From Polytrichum commune (Eukaryota > Streptophyta > Polytrichopsida > Polytrichales > Polytrichaceae): DNA of 64,000 nt. The stretch lies in contig OX485804.1 in assembly GCA_950295325.1 (NCBI GenBank), positions 19,716,001 through 19,780,000 of the forward strand. The letters run 5' to 3'. Made by a program: the position numbers and the translations under genes. How positions within the stretch are numbered: the first letter of the stretch is position 1; the number at the start of each line of letters is the position of its first letter. The notes beneath the pieces are model-generated. The model was not told the origin of the DNA and searched no databases. It was given only the letters and a program-made list of their open reading frames with translations. Below, one piece after another: positions 44,104 through 55,800 of the stretch.

Positions 44104-45545
44104 ATGGCAGCCACAGAAGACACCCACACAGTCACCATCCTAATCGTCAATCACGATGACTGGACCTCACAACAACTCCCAATCACCGCAAACACATACG
44201 TACACATAATAGCAACCATCCCACCCCCACTATACATTATGACACCACACCAGAATGGCCCATGTATTATCAACGCACAAAGCAATCCCTAACATCAATA
44301 ATATGCATACATAATCAAACACACCAGACAATGAAATTACAAACCCCACACGCGCTACAAAATGTCCTAAAAACCACAATTAACACACACATAGACATAT
44401 ATCCCATTAAACCCACCCCCACAAAATACCACATTAGAATCTCCAAAGCATGGAAAGACGCCCCAAAAACAAGTACCCATATCTCAATAAGTAGCCCTAC
44501 GACACCCCTACCAACCATATACTATCACATTCGCCCTCTCAAATACCACCCACAACAAAGCATTTACATGGATGGTTCCTTTATCCCACCTACCAAAAAT
44601 GCCGAAGGCCGAATAGAAGGCAATACAACAGGATCAGGAGTCTACAATCCCAACAACAACACACAAATAGCAAAATGGCTCCCAGGCTACCAAAACATCC
44701 TCCGTACCGAACTTAATGCAATACTCATTGCCATCAAAACCATACAAGCCACCCAACTAGACACGCACATATTTACAGACAACCTCAATAGTATATACCT
44801 AATCAATGATCACATATAACACCCGACATCACAACATCATCACTATGACAAGCTATTAATAGAAACTATTGTACACCATATATATTGGACCCCACACATA
44901 ATTCACATTCACAAAGTACGCCCACACTCAAGCATGACTGGAAATGAAATAGCCGACATACTGGCACACTTATAGAAAAACCAACCACCGCCCCATGCAT
45001 ACACACAACCCACGTTACTCCATAATGGTTTGCAAGCTACCCAATAGCCACACATGACGGAGCCATCCGCAATCTTCACACATTCATAACGAAAGAACAC
45101 ATTACTGTGAAATTGAAATAGCCAAAACAAAATTCCCTTGTGTAAACAAATGGCTATCAAACACCCAAATAAATCAAAAACTACCAACCACTTCTAGAGA
45201 AATAACAACGTCACAAACGCACAAATCACCCAACACACTAAAATTTAGATACGCACAATACATGGGGAACCACATGAAAAATATTTGTTGGCCCCTCACA
45301 CATCAGAATCCCAACTGCACATTGTGTCATCCCAATGACAGAGACACATGGCCCCACCTCCTACCAACATGTAAACACCCGTACTTAAATGGCCTGAGAA
45401 TCGCAAGACACAACAAGGCGGTACATCTCATCACCCAAACATTACAAGCCAACAAAAATACCCGGTTCTTCACATTGACCAATGCAGGACACCTCAACAA
45501 TAAACCACCCAAACAAACAATCCCGTTGCATCAAAATCAGTGATC
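44104..45545 (+). mobile_element. Non-LTR retrotransposon tail: RNase H and CCHC-like zinc knuckle
   Basis: YMDGSFIPPTKNAEG starts an RNase H domain. TGSGVYNPNNNTQIAKWLPG, LRTELNAILIAI and HIFTDNLNSIYLI follow. A stop interrupts it at 44817-44819. The domain continues in another frame with HIYWTPHIIHIHKVRPHS and GNEIADILAHL, so all RNase H blocks (D, E, D, D) are visible. A later frame (45262-45543) gives CTLCHPNDRDTWPHLLPTC, then GLRIARHNKAVHLI, a Cys/His knuckle known from plant and protist non-LTR elements with C-terminal RNase H. The upstream RT is not recognisable. The plus strand is strikingly A/C-rich and G-poor over the whole block. It is dead: at least four stops or frame changes. 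Confidence 0.82.
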
Positions 45546-45754
45546 AACATTAGGCTAACGGGCTCACATTCACACTGGTACCTAAAATTATGGGCGTTAT
45601 TTTTTTTTTATTGTCATATGGTAATTTTTTGTGTGTGACTATGGACATTTTTGATTGAATAAGTTCACAGTGTTGTTTGAAATTTGGATGAAATCCATGT
45701 CAATTACGGAACCAAAGTTTGGTATATTATGCATCCTAACATTCTTGTAATCTA

Positions 45755-45968
45755 ATATTGTCATGGATGAGTGAGGTTTGGATGGAAAATCACTTCGTAA
45801 GTGACCAGTTTTGCTATATTGTAAATCTATAATGCCAAAATTTGTTTTACAATGAATGACAAATAATATTAGGTTTGCATTTAGTGTCAGTGACAATACA
45901 GGGGCGGTTTACAGTCAATATTGAACAAGACAAATATAATTGGTGACACTTAATACACTATTTAGTGT
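45755..45968. repeat. Dispersed repeat ending in the ACACTAAATA palindrome, copy 2
   Basis: See 25860-26084 for the shared words. Here the end reads ACACTTAATAC then ACTATTTAGTGT. Confidence 0.7.
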
Positions 45969-47558
45969 ACCTATATGTCCTACAAAAGGTGCAACAAACA
46001 ATGCCCAAACAACCAAGCCGAAAGCTTCATGTTGCAAGTAAAGCCTTGTCACCTTATCACTTTCCTATTCAATTCTTACCCTACAATAAGTCCACGAATC
46101 TTTGTTACCATATTTGCCACAACATATGGTATTAACATATAGAACCCAATGTAACAAAAAGTGTTGGTAATATTTGCCTTGTAATAACTTTCAATAACTA
46201 TTGTTACTGCCACGGTTGGTGTTATTTACCATGTGATGAATTCCCCTCAACACCTTCACACTTGGGAAGTTGGAGCGAAACAACCTGTATATTGGTACCT
46301 TGGAGGCAGAGCTGTAGTCATCCAATGATGAACCGATGTATGGGTTAGTTCGCCCTCCCCCACATAGAAGTAGTCAAGTTCTACATCACCTCAAAAGAAA
46401 AAAAGGATTGGAATTGTTCAACAACAACTTTGGTGACCTTGAACTTTGGAGTGGTAGGAATCGTCGGTATTCATGTGTTTATTTTATTTGTGAAGGAGAG
46501 TAGTAGTGTCTTAGAAAAAGAAATCCTCATGTTCTAACCAAAATATGTAAAAAAATACATTTTTTTGGATTTGAAGGAATAGGATTTTATTCCGATTTAT
46601 GTTTCATTTAATTGACAATAATTAAAGTATTGTAAAATGATTTCGTAGAAATTAATGACATTCTTTTTTCTTCTTTTCCAACCTCATCGATGCAATCCAA
46701 CATTCACCCTTTACAATTTTCTTGTGTTTGTCAACCCTAGTTAATAGTTCCAATTCATTTAAATACAACTTTGATATGAGCAAGACCCCTCCCACCATTT
46801 AGGATTCGCATCTTGCCTTTAAATTTGAACCTTTAGTTGACAATCCACATAATTCCTAATTGCTAATTGGATGAGGCCACATTCTAATTTGATCCTTTTG
46901 TCAAATTTATTTGCATGGAGTTGCAAGCATCCACAATAATGCCACATGCCTTCAAGATTAAATCAAAGAAAAAGTGAAGAAAAATAGGAACAAAATATGT
47001 TGTCGGAGGGCTAAAAGCAAACAATTTTTAGTTATGCATTTACAAAAAATATTAAAATTAAAAATTGTTTGGGATCCCCCTTCCATTGCATTTAGAAGTT
47101 TAAGAGAATGGGGTTCTTCACATTAACCTCTCATAAGTTTTTGAATCCCACCTCCAATTTGAAACTTGGATTGAATGACAATGTGCATGATTCACATACG
47201 CTAATCGGATGAGACATTTCATGATTTAATCCAACAATCAACATTGTATTTGTGGAGGTGTATATGTCTACAATTGTAAGGCCAGATTAGGTAGATACAT
47301 GTTGTTATCCGTATATTTTATAACATGCACCCAATTCTTGTAAGATATGAAACACACAAGTAGTGTGAGATTATGAGCAAATCCAAATCATGTCCGTAAT
47401 CATTTGCCTCATTATTCTAGAAACTAATGTGGACACCTTATTCATTATCAAAGTGAAGATTCTTGTGCTCATTAGAATGGTTACATAGTAGGTCCTCCCA
47501 ATTATGTTTATTATTAAACCCATAAATGATCAATATATTATGAGCATGTAATCCAATC
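45969..47558. other. Unassigned AT-rich stretch
   Basis: No gene, tandem repeat or terminal-repeat element was seen. Confidence 0.4.
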
Positions 47559-47561
47559 TTA

Positions 47562-47857
47562 GGGTCGGATCACACAGGGTCCCAAGTCCTAAGTCCCAAG
47601 TATGACATGGATGCCTACATGGCAACACATTTTGTAGTGAGGCTCATGACTTGTGTTGAGAGTTGGGTCTAGTAAAAAACTAGACCCAACTCTCAACACA
47701 AATCCTGTAAATATTTGTGCATAAAATAATCAAGATCCGATTTAAATGATACTTAATCCTATTGAAATTGTTTCTTGAGGCTCACAAGTTGGAACTTTGC
47801 CTCCGTGTTGGAACCAACTAACATGAGTGGGACTTGGGACCCTGTATGGACCAACCC
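47562..47857. mobile_element. MITE with GGGTCGG ends and a perfect central hairpin
   Basis: The ends are GGGTCGGATCACACAGGGTC, continuing CCAAGTCC, and its partner GGACTTGGGACCCTGTATGG, continuing ACCAACCC. They are flanked by TTA (47559-47561 and 47858-47860). It is 296 bp and non-coding. A perfect 23-bp inverted repeat with a 5-nt AAAAA loop lies at 47651-47701. It is Harbinger-like by its 3-bp duplication. Confidence 0.85.
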
Positions 47858-47958
47858 TTATAAACACACGTCTTTGTAGTGTTCATTCTTGTATCCACAC
47901 CTGACCACATACCATTTAATTATGGGTGTCCAAAATTCTTATTGTTATGTTGGATTTA

Positions 47959-48215
47959 AGGCCACTTCACACACAAGTCTAAAGGCCCATGATCATTGCA
48001 ATGTAAAAGCTCTCAATGGTTGAAAATGCGGAGACTGTCCATGTTCACTTCACACTAGGAGATGAAGGCTTAAATGTCCCAAAAAAAAAAACCGTCAATG
48101 AAAAGTCTACATAGAGCTCTACATGGCAAGTTGTGGATAAAGGTGCATGGTCTTTTGGAATTTGATTCATGCCCACCTCCAACATGTAGGCATGATGCAA
48201 AGTTTGGAATATAAT
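47959..48215. mobile_element. Family-2 MITE, right-truncated
   Basis: AGGCCACTTCACACACAAG follows TTA. GGCCCATGATCATTGCA, TCACTTCACACTAGGAGATG and GAAAAGTCTACATAGAGC match the family. The right terminus is missing. Confidence 0.68.
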
Positions 48216-50842
48216 GTAAGTGAAACAACTCTTAATGGTTGCCATAGTCTTTTTTTCTTTTTCTTTTTCTTTTCTTTTCTAACAATATTTTTTTCTAAGA
48301 CAAATTAGTTAAAAAAAAAGGGTAAAGGTTTGTTTCTTCAAACTACCTACAACTCCAAGTGTTTGGAGCTTGCTAATATATGTAATTGTAGTAGACAAAT
48401 TTTTTGATTGAATTTTTTCCATCAATGATAGGTTTCTCACAAGATGGCAATGGTTTTGAAATCCAACAATGGAGCCAAGATTCTCCTTGGATGTCATGGA
48501 GTCAACTAAATTTCATATTGCAAAGATTTCTATTGGGGAATAAGAGTTTTAACAAATTTCACGTGTTTAGTGGTGCAGATGTAAAAGTGATTGGATCACA
48601 AATGCCCCAAAATGTCGAAGATAGTATAAATGCGTCCATAAGAGAAGAGGTAGGAGAGACTATCAAAAAAGAATACAATCATGGTAAGAAGAAGAAGAAA
48701 GGTTGGATATTAGTTTAAAATTCGAAATGAACACTAAAGAAGCACGGATAGATCACTCTAAGGCATTTTTGTGCACCACGTGCGGCTAGGGGTTTTTTGT
48801 TTTGGGGCTATTTACCTTCAAGGGTTGAATTAAAGCCTCCCTATAATTACTTAAATTTCAAAAATGGCCCATTTGTTTGCACCCTTCCATTACTTATATT
48901 GTCCAAGTCACTGTAATTTTCTGTACTCTATATTCCTTTTAAGTAATTTTGGACAGATGGAAATCCCAATTATCATCCATCCCCGTGAGTCCTAAACCCA
49001 TTTACATACCACACTAAACATACCTTCTAGGATCCTTATCTTCAACCCCTATATTAATTTTACAAAAAAATAACGGCCCACGTTTTATGTCCATCTAACT
49101 TACTTATAATGGGATTGTCTACATTTAATGGCCCCTTCATTATTTGGAATTCCTTTATAATTTTTATTTCAAATGATTTTAATCCTCTCTATATTATGCC
49201 GCACATCGTTTTTAAAATGCACTAAGTGATCTACCTGTGTAAAGAAGAAGACAAAACTCAATGAAATTGAATTAGAGATTTGAAAGGTGAAAAAGAGGTC
49301 CATATTATATGTTGAAATTATAGATTGAAACCCTCATTGCCATTCGCAATGAGATTGAAGAAAAATATTAAAAAAATATTAAAAATATTAAAAAAAGATG
49401 TTGAAAATGATAAATAAATAAACACATGTTGGGACAATTGGATGTCCTAAAAGGCCTTAAAACTCTAGATTTGGATCTTTCGAAAGCTTTGTTTGCCACA
49501 TTGATACGACTATTGCTTTATGCATTTTTGTAGTCATCAGTAATAAATTTTAGTTTTAAAAAAAATAAAAATAAAATTCAGTATCTTTGTCAATCTCTTC
49601 TATTCTTCATGCATTATTTTTTATACTGATCATAGTTCTTACTTAACTTAAAGCTTAATATTTTAGTCCTCATTCCTTGTCCTATTTTTAATGACTTGTT
49701 TTCTATTCGCCTTTTTATTTATTCATTCAAATTCTTTTATCTATTCCTTATCAAAGTTATCCTTGCTAATGTATACATTTTATATAACATAATACATATA
49801 GCAAGTATATTAGCCATATGTACTAAAGTTATATCAACCATTATCATAATAATTCTCTATCTTTCTTTCCGAATTTGAAAACATGCGAGTTGGATTTTGA
49901 ATAAATTTGAATTTGCTTTATAACCTTTTGAGCCCTCTAGACAACCTTTAAATGGGCTATAAATCCATGGCCACAGTGGATACGCATAATATCTTATCAA
50001 CTTATAAGGTAAGAATCTACCTTTGATGCAATCTCTTCCAACTTTTGTTAGTTGAAACAATGTCTAGCAGCCCATCCAAATTCGTAAGTTCAAAATACAC
50101 ATTTTGTATCAACTATACCTTGTAATAAAAACGAATGAAATGACTTTCGAGAGTAGTCATCTTCTCCTCCAATTACAAATGTAATAATTAGAATGTGAGA
50201 TCCATTGATTGTTCCTATAATATGAGAAATCCAAAGAAGGGCCTCAAACTCTTGTGCTAAAATCCTAAACTGAGTTGGACTTGGAAATTATATAAAAATC
50301 CATTGCAAATGAATTCTTACCAAACTATATTGTGTTTTTCACTACTTATGAAATTTTTCTTTCAAGCACCTCATATGACTCTCCTACAATACATAAAATA
50401 TTTCAAGTCAAAGCCTTCGTAATACTATTGTAACTCCATTTAAAATTGAAATTGTCTCTCTCACATGTGAATTGTTCATCTACAACTACGGACTTGACCT
50501 CTCACAAAGAAACTTGAATGTATTATGACATACACAAGTTCTTTCCTTGAACATTTTTTTTGTTGTAAAATAACATATTGGTGAAGCCTACATTTCTCTC
50601 AAATATCCATACATTATAATCACTCATTTTCATACTCTCAAAGAAAATGCTCAAAATAAGGGCATTCTCTCATTCTCCATTTAATGTCAATGCTTGCATA
50701 TCAAACACTTGTTGCACAATCATGTGCAAACACCAATATAAAGCCAATGCAACATGAATCCTCCTTTTTCTCTCAAGATGATCTATCATGTTATCTTTTT
50801 TCCCCTCAATAAAATATGCAATGGTTCTTGAACATGGTCCAT
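48216..50842. other. Unassigned very AT-rich stretch
   Basis: No gene is recognised. A 104-codon frame (48404-48718) ends in a Lys-rich tail and has no known motif. Poly(A/T) and (TTTTC)n-like tracts are frequent. Confidence 0.4.
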
Positions 50843-50978
50843 TCTCACTTCATTATGTTTGAGGGCCCGTCACCACACAAAATGGCTTTCCCAACACCCA
50901 TGGTACGGCCTGTGGATGACAGGCAAGGGCCCTCGCCATTTCATGGTCATGGCTCTTGGCTCATGTGTGAAGTGGCCC
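50843..50978. mobile_element. Family-2 MITE, right part only
   Basis: GGCCCTCGCCATTTCATGG and GGCTCATGTGTGAAGTGGCCC match the right half of the complete copy at 26477-26832. It ends at TTA 50979-50981, which is also the left flank of the next element. Confidence 0.75.
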
Positions 50979-50981
50979 TTA

Positions 50982-51421
50982 GAGCAAGGCCAGTCAATGC
51001 CTGCATCTGCATCCGCATCCGGAAACAAAAGTGGACTCTGTCTGGTTTGCAGATGCAGATGCAGGAGAGACTGCCACTCATGCCGAACTTTCTGGGCCTT
51101 CGTTCCGGTACAGGGGTAGATAGATTAAAATTGTTCTCCGTCCTGCTACTTAATTAGATCTACGCTGTAGCTACGAAAGGCATGCAGCCTACCTTGACAC
51201 CTTGTCTTATATGGCCACTCAGTATATGATTGTTAACTTATATAGATAGCAACCTCCCTGCATAAGTTGATGTTATGCAGGGAGGACGTCCCACCCTACT
51301 TCATTTTTCATCCGTTTGCTATGATATGCGGGACCAGTGGGGCCTGCACCTGCACCTGCATCTGCATAACGGATGATAAAGTAAAGATGCAAATGCAGGT
51401 GCAGGGCGACTGGACTTGCCC
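50982..51421. mobile_element. Family-4 MITE with CCTGCATCTGCAT ends
   Basis: The left end GAGCAAGGCCAGTCAATG, then CCTGCATCTGCAT, is inverted relative to the right end ATGCAAATGCAGGTGCAG, then GGCGACTGGACTTGCCC. TTA lies on both sides (50979-50981 and 51422-51424). It is 440 bp and non-coding. The subterminal regions are built from repeated TGCA-containing hexamers (GCAGGT, GCATCT). Confidence 0.82.
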
Positions 51422-51454
51422 TTATGCCCCCTCCCCCCGCCTGACTTTACCAAA

Positions 51455-51850
51455 AAACCAAAGTCTTTCCAAAAAACCGGGTAAAACTCCCTCAATTATA
51501 GGGAAGGCATCTGACTATCCCAATGCACCTACAAGAACTTGCTTTGAAGATTTTTTAGTAGGTTTTAGTTAAGTAGCTTTCACACATGTTCATGATTTTA
51601 TCTACCAAGCAATGAATGTTGAAAAGTTTTTGTCCCATCCCCAAAGGCCTTACTACTCATCTATCTTACCATCGGTTTTTGTTAATGAAGCTCCTTGTGC
51701 CCTCATAGCGGCGAAGACTAAAAAGCAACCAATCACAAGGGTTGGAGGCGGTACAAGGTCCTATATTCTTGCCTCATGTCTAGGTACCAATGGGAGGGTC
51801 GGTGCTGGAGGCTTAAAACCTCCACTCTTAAACCATGCCACATCATTTGC
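51455..51850 (+). repeat. Dispersed 400-bp repeat, copy 2
   Basis: Same order of words as at 32690-33090 (see there). Roughly 75 percent alike by eye. Confidence 0.7.
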
Positions 51851-51968
51851 CAACTAGGGTCGGCACTAGATAATGTTGATGGTGTGAAGACTGTGCTCTT
51901 AGAACCAACTTTTAGGCTTAGCTAAAGTCAGGTGGGGAGGGGGCATTAGATACGTCTGAGCTTACTTA

Positions 51969-53191
51969 GGGGCGGTTTACACCATAGACCATGAACTCAT
52001 CCCACGGAAGATGCCTTATTCCGCGGTACGAGTTCATGGTCTACATTTCATGATCCGAGCTCTTAAAAAATTGATTTACAAAGCCGTTGGGCCCCTCACT
52101 AGGTGTAAACCGAATGTGGACCAAGAGGAATGACCATGTGGCAAGAAGTGGACGTGCTGATTTTTTTTAATATAAGCCCAAAAAGGGCAGTTTTGGGGAA
52201 AAATGAAGTTTGACCATTTTGTTGACTTCAATTTGCCTTCACTTGCCTACACATGCCTTCACTTATCTTGTCACTTAGTTTTTTCTTATTTTCGCCTTAA
52301 AGTTTGATCATTCTCTTGTCATCTCTTGGGCTTCAACTGTCTTCACTTCTTGTTAAATGTGTCAAAGATGTGGCTTGCAAATCTTCTCACAACAATTTTT
52401 ACAAAAAAAATGAGCGATTCAATTTGTACATGTTCAATGTAATTTACATGTGACATGTACCTTGTGTTGTCACTACACTAAATAGGATATTTAGTGTTTG
52501 ATTATATCTAATGTTGTTACCACCCAACCTTGCTCAACACTAAATTTCAATTCTTTGATAATTAATGTTAGAAGATTTCCCATTGCGCTTCTTTTGACCA
52601 CCCTGATCTACAGTCACTAAATGACTATGTATTTTTCTTTTTTGTTTTGCAACTATAATTTTTAAACATTTTGGGGTGTTTAATATACCGTTGGAAAGGT
52701 ATTTTCAAGACCTTTCCACCGGTATATTACACGCCCCCAAATTCCAAACATTGCAGCCGGTAGACAAAAAGAGCAAATCTGCACTTGAATTCTTGAGTTC
52801 TAGATGTCCCGCGTTGTTTGATGGAACATGTGTAAGCCGGTTTAAGGGGTAGGGCAAGGTAGTGCTGGTATGTCTCATGGGCTATAATATAATTAAGGCA
52901 CATAAAAGGTAGTATCATTAAAACATTCTTGAAATGGCATTTCTTTGACATGGGCCCTTGCCTTTTCCTACCAGACCACCTCTCTTGCCTCTCTCACCGC
53001 AAAATCCGTTGGACCATGTCAGTGCATTTATTAGGCCTTAAAAATTATATTTTGGGGACCTCAACCTTCATGGTCCCTCTGCCATTTTTTCCTTAGTGTA
53101 AACTGAAGTTGTCCCGGGACAACTTCAAGAGCCAATCAGCTGCCTTGCAGAGCCCTGGTCCAACTTCATGGTCCATAGTGTAAACCGCCTT
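51969..53191. mobile_element. Family-3 MITE, long copy upstream of the LLPH-type gene
   Basis: The left end GGGGCGGTTTACACCATAG, then ACCATGAA, and the right end TTCATGGTCCATAGTGTAAA, then CCGCC, are inverted. TTA lies on both sides (51966-51968 and 53192-53194). It is 1223 bp against 538 bp for the other copy; the extra part (about 52340-52920) looks like a later insertion and includes the ACACTAAATA palindrome (52475-52497) and a foldback at 52681-52730. Its right edge is 375 bp upstream of the gene's ATG. Confidence 0.8.
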
Positions 53192-53566
53192 TTAGGTGAC
53201 CAAACAACTTAAAGAAAAGAAAGAAGAGTTTTCAAAGAAAAGAAAAGCAAAGAAAAAGATTCGAAAGGAAAGAAAAACGACGCATGCTGGCGCCTCTGCT
53301 GGAGGGCTAAATGCAATGAAATGTAACAGGACGCTCTTTTTCGCAGCACGGCGAGCTCGCAGCCGCCATAGCCAGAAACCCTCGTCTCTTTTATTAGGGT
53401 TTCGAAAGCCTCACTCAACGTGATAGACTGTGCGGTTGCTTTGATTCACCACTTCGGGGCGGGTACTAGAGCAGTGTTTTCGCAAGCGTTAGGTTTCGAA
53501 AACTCGTTTCGTGAAGTCAGTGGGGATCAATCGATCTAGCTAGCTAGGGTTTTAGCACTGCTCGCG

Positions 53567-53944
53567 ATGGGGAAGTCAATAAGGTCGAAGAGGTTGAAGC
53601 GGCTGAGGACGCTTAAGCGAGAGCTTGTGACACCTCATTACGATGAGAAGGAGCTAGCCAAGATGGCAGCCATGGAAGCTGCTTTGGCGGCTCCCAAGGT
53701 GGAAATTCCCAAGAAGCGTTCTCAGGTAGAGTCTATGGAAACAGAGGAACAACAGAGTCGAGGAAGAACAGGACAGTCATCATCATCATCAGCCATGGCT
53801 ATTGATGACTCTGCTGCCAATGCCAGTGGCAGTGGAAAGGATTTGACCAAGATGTTGAGGGTTCGTGGTGGCATCAAAAAGAGAGGCAAGAGTCAGGGGC
53901 GTCTAAAGAAGGAAAGGCACCACAAGCAGAAATTGAATTTCTAG
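53567..53944 (+). CDS. LLPH/DUF2423-type small basic nucleolar protein (125 aa)
   Basis: The single open frame starts MGKSIRSKRLKRLRTLKREL and ends RLKKERHHKQKLNF. The N-terminus MGKS-RSKxxKRxRxxKRE is the hallmark of the LLPH (learning-associated protein homologue) / DUF2423 family, small chromatin- or nucleolus-associated proteins linked to ribosome biogenesis in fungi and animals. A middle segment is acidic and Ser-rich (MAIDDSAANASGSGKDLTK). The C-terminus is Arg/Lys-rich and contains GGIKKRGKSQGRLKKERH, a plausible nuclear or nucleolar signal. The length is in the family's usual range. The ATG is the first in the frame and sits in a GATGGGG context. The leader (about 53380-53566) has plant-like CTAGGGTTT words. 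No intron is needed. It is the most confident intact gene here. Confidence 0.9.
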   Translation: MGKSIRSKRLKRLRTLKRELVTPHYDEKELAKMAAMEAALAAPKVEIPKKRSQVESMETEEQQSRGRTGQSSSSSAMAIDDSAANASGSGKDLTKMLRVRGGIKKRGKSQGRLKKERHHKQKLNF

Positions 53945-55800
53945 CCAAGGTATTGCAAGACACGAAAGTTTATGGCATGGATGTAACATGGATTTTAGAT
54001 GTCCCTCTGTGGTGCTATCCAAATATTACGCAGGAATAACATCAAGTAGAAGAACAATGAAGGCTTAGATATGGAATTCTGCAAACAGAGATGTGGTGAA
54101 GTCCTACTCTCCAGGGACTAATATCTTTCTCTGATACATTTGGATGTGTCCCTGTATTGGATGCTTGGCCCTTGCAAGTAGGGAGGCTGTGCGATTCTTC
54201 ATTAAGTAGGGCATTATCTTTGATGAGTTATGATGAGTAATATTATCTGCTCTGATGAGTTAATAGATTGCATGTGCAATGCATTGAAGTTATTCAATCA
54301 CCGGTAACCTGTTCCAATGGCTTTGGCATTCCTCGAAAGAGTGCACAACTGTACTTGCTCGCAAGGTTGTATGGGGTTTAGAGGTTTACGGGTTTATGAG
54401 CCACAATCGAACATTGTGTTACACATAGATCATTATGTCTTAGGTTTTAGTTGACATTGTTAGGGTTTTGAGATTCTTGCACAAGATACAGGAACTCACA
54501 CAACTCTTTCCCAAACCCCATATATGGCCAAGCAGCAGGCTTGCCGATTGATATTATTTGCACAACTACAAGATTTTGAGTATGTAATCAGTTCTTTCGT
54601 TCACTACGAACATGAATTTGCAGCATAAATTGCATTGCCCTACTCACTCTAAGGTCACCTTTTTGTTAATGTCTGTAGACTCTAGGGATGTCGATGGATT
54701 CATTATCTTTTTTTGTAGTCGTTGGCGTCATATCTGTTAATTCTGTTCTATCCACCTTCCATGGCCCGATATTTTGGTTACACTCACAATCATCTTACAG
54801 AACATAAAGCCTTGGATGCTTCTGTCTAAATATGTGGAGACCCAGATGAGCCTAACGCCAGTCTGCAAAATGGCAATTGTGGGATCGCCTACAATGCTTT
54901 TATCCACATGGGTCTTTCAAGGTGCCATCTAAGGATTGTAGGCATGGTAAAAAGTTCAAGCTCTCAAGTTGATAGCATAAAGTGTAAAGTAGAGTTGCAT
55001 GAGCTAGTGTTAGTAAGAGTCTCCCAACCAACGAGAAGGTTCCATTCTTCAAGCTCTCAGCCTCGCTAGTAGTAAGTGGGGACTCAGGCTGTGTACGTCA
55101 CATTAGATGCACTACTCTTCCCTGTAGGTTGTGTGGATTTAATTGTATTAGGCAAAATGACACTCCTGAAAATTGCAAGTTCTAGCTTTCACCTCAAGCT
55201 CTGGTGTGAAGGGTACCTATCATATGACGTTTTCTCTTTCCAGTAGATAAGAAAAAACAATAACTGGTGCTTTAAATAAGACTTGAACCTATCTGCCAAG
55301 GTATTTATTTCCACATTAGTTTACGCAACATTGCTGGATGTTAAAGGCCTGGTAGAGTCCTCAGTAGAAATTCAATATCATCTCTATTGGCAAGTTGATC
55401 TGCCTGTTGATTCGAAGTTCCGTCAGGGTATCATAACAGGAGATGTTCTACTGAATGGGTGATTCAAGACTTCATCACATACTGAAATTCATTATCAAAA
55501 GGTCTGCTTGTTTTGTTTTTACATGTATGGGAATAATAAACTCATACACAGATATAAGTATGATAGCCCTAACAGAATGCTTGTTCAAAAAGTTCTTTAA
55601 AGTCACCTGTGCACAACTAGGTACCCTGAGAAGTGCTGGAAGGATTTGACAATGAAACGAACGAATGCTTAACTTTTGCGAGGAAACTACAAATTGTGCG
55701 GACAATTGAAATGTGACAAATAAAATGTTTTTGATTGTTACATACATTTGATGCCACACACAACAGCTATACATGCCATACGTAACAACCATGTCAACAA
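53945..55800. other. Intergenic: 3' region of the LLPH-type gene and spacer
   Basis: Without RNA data the 3' UTR length cannot be set. No repeat shared with the rest of the window and no other gene was recognised. The two flanking genes are convergent. Confidence 0.4.
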
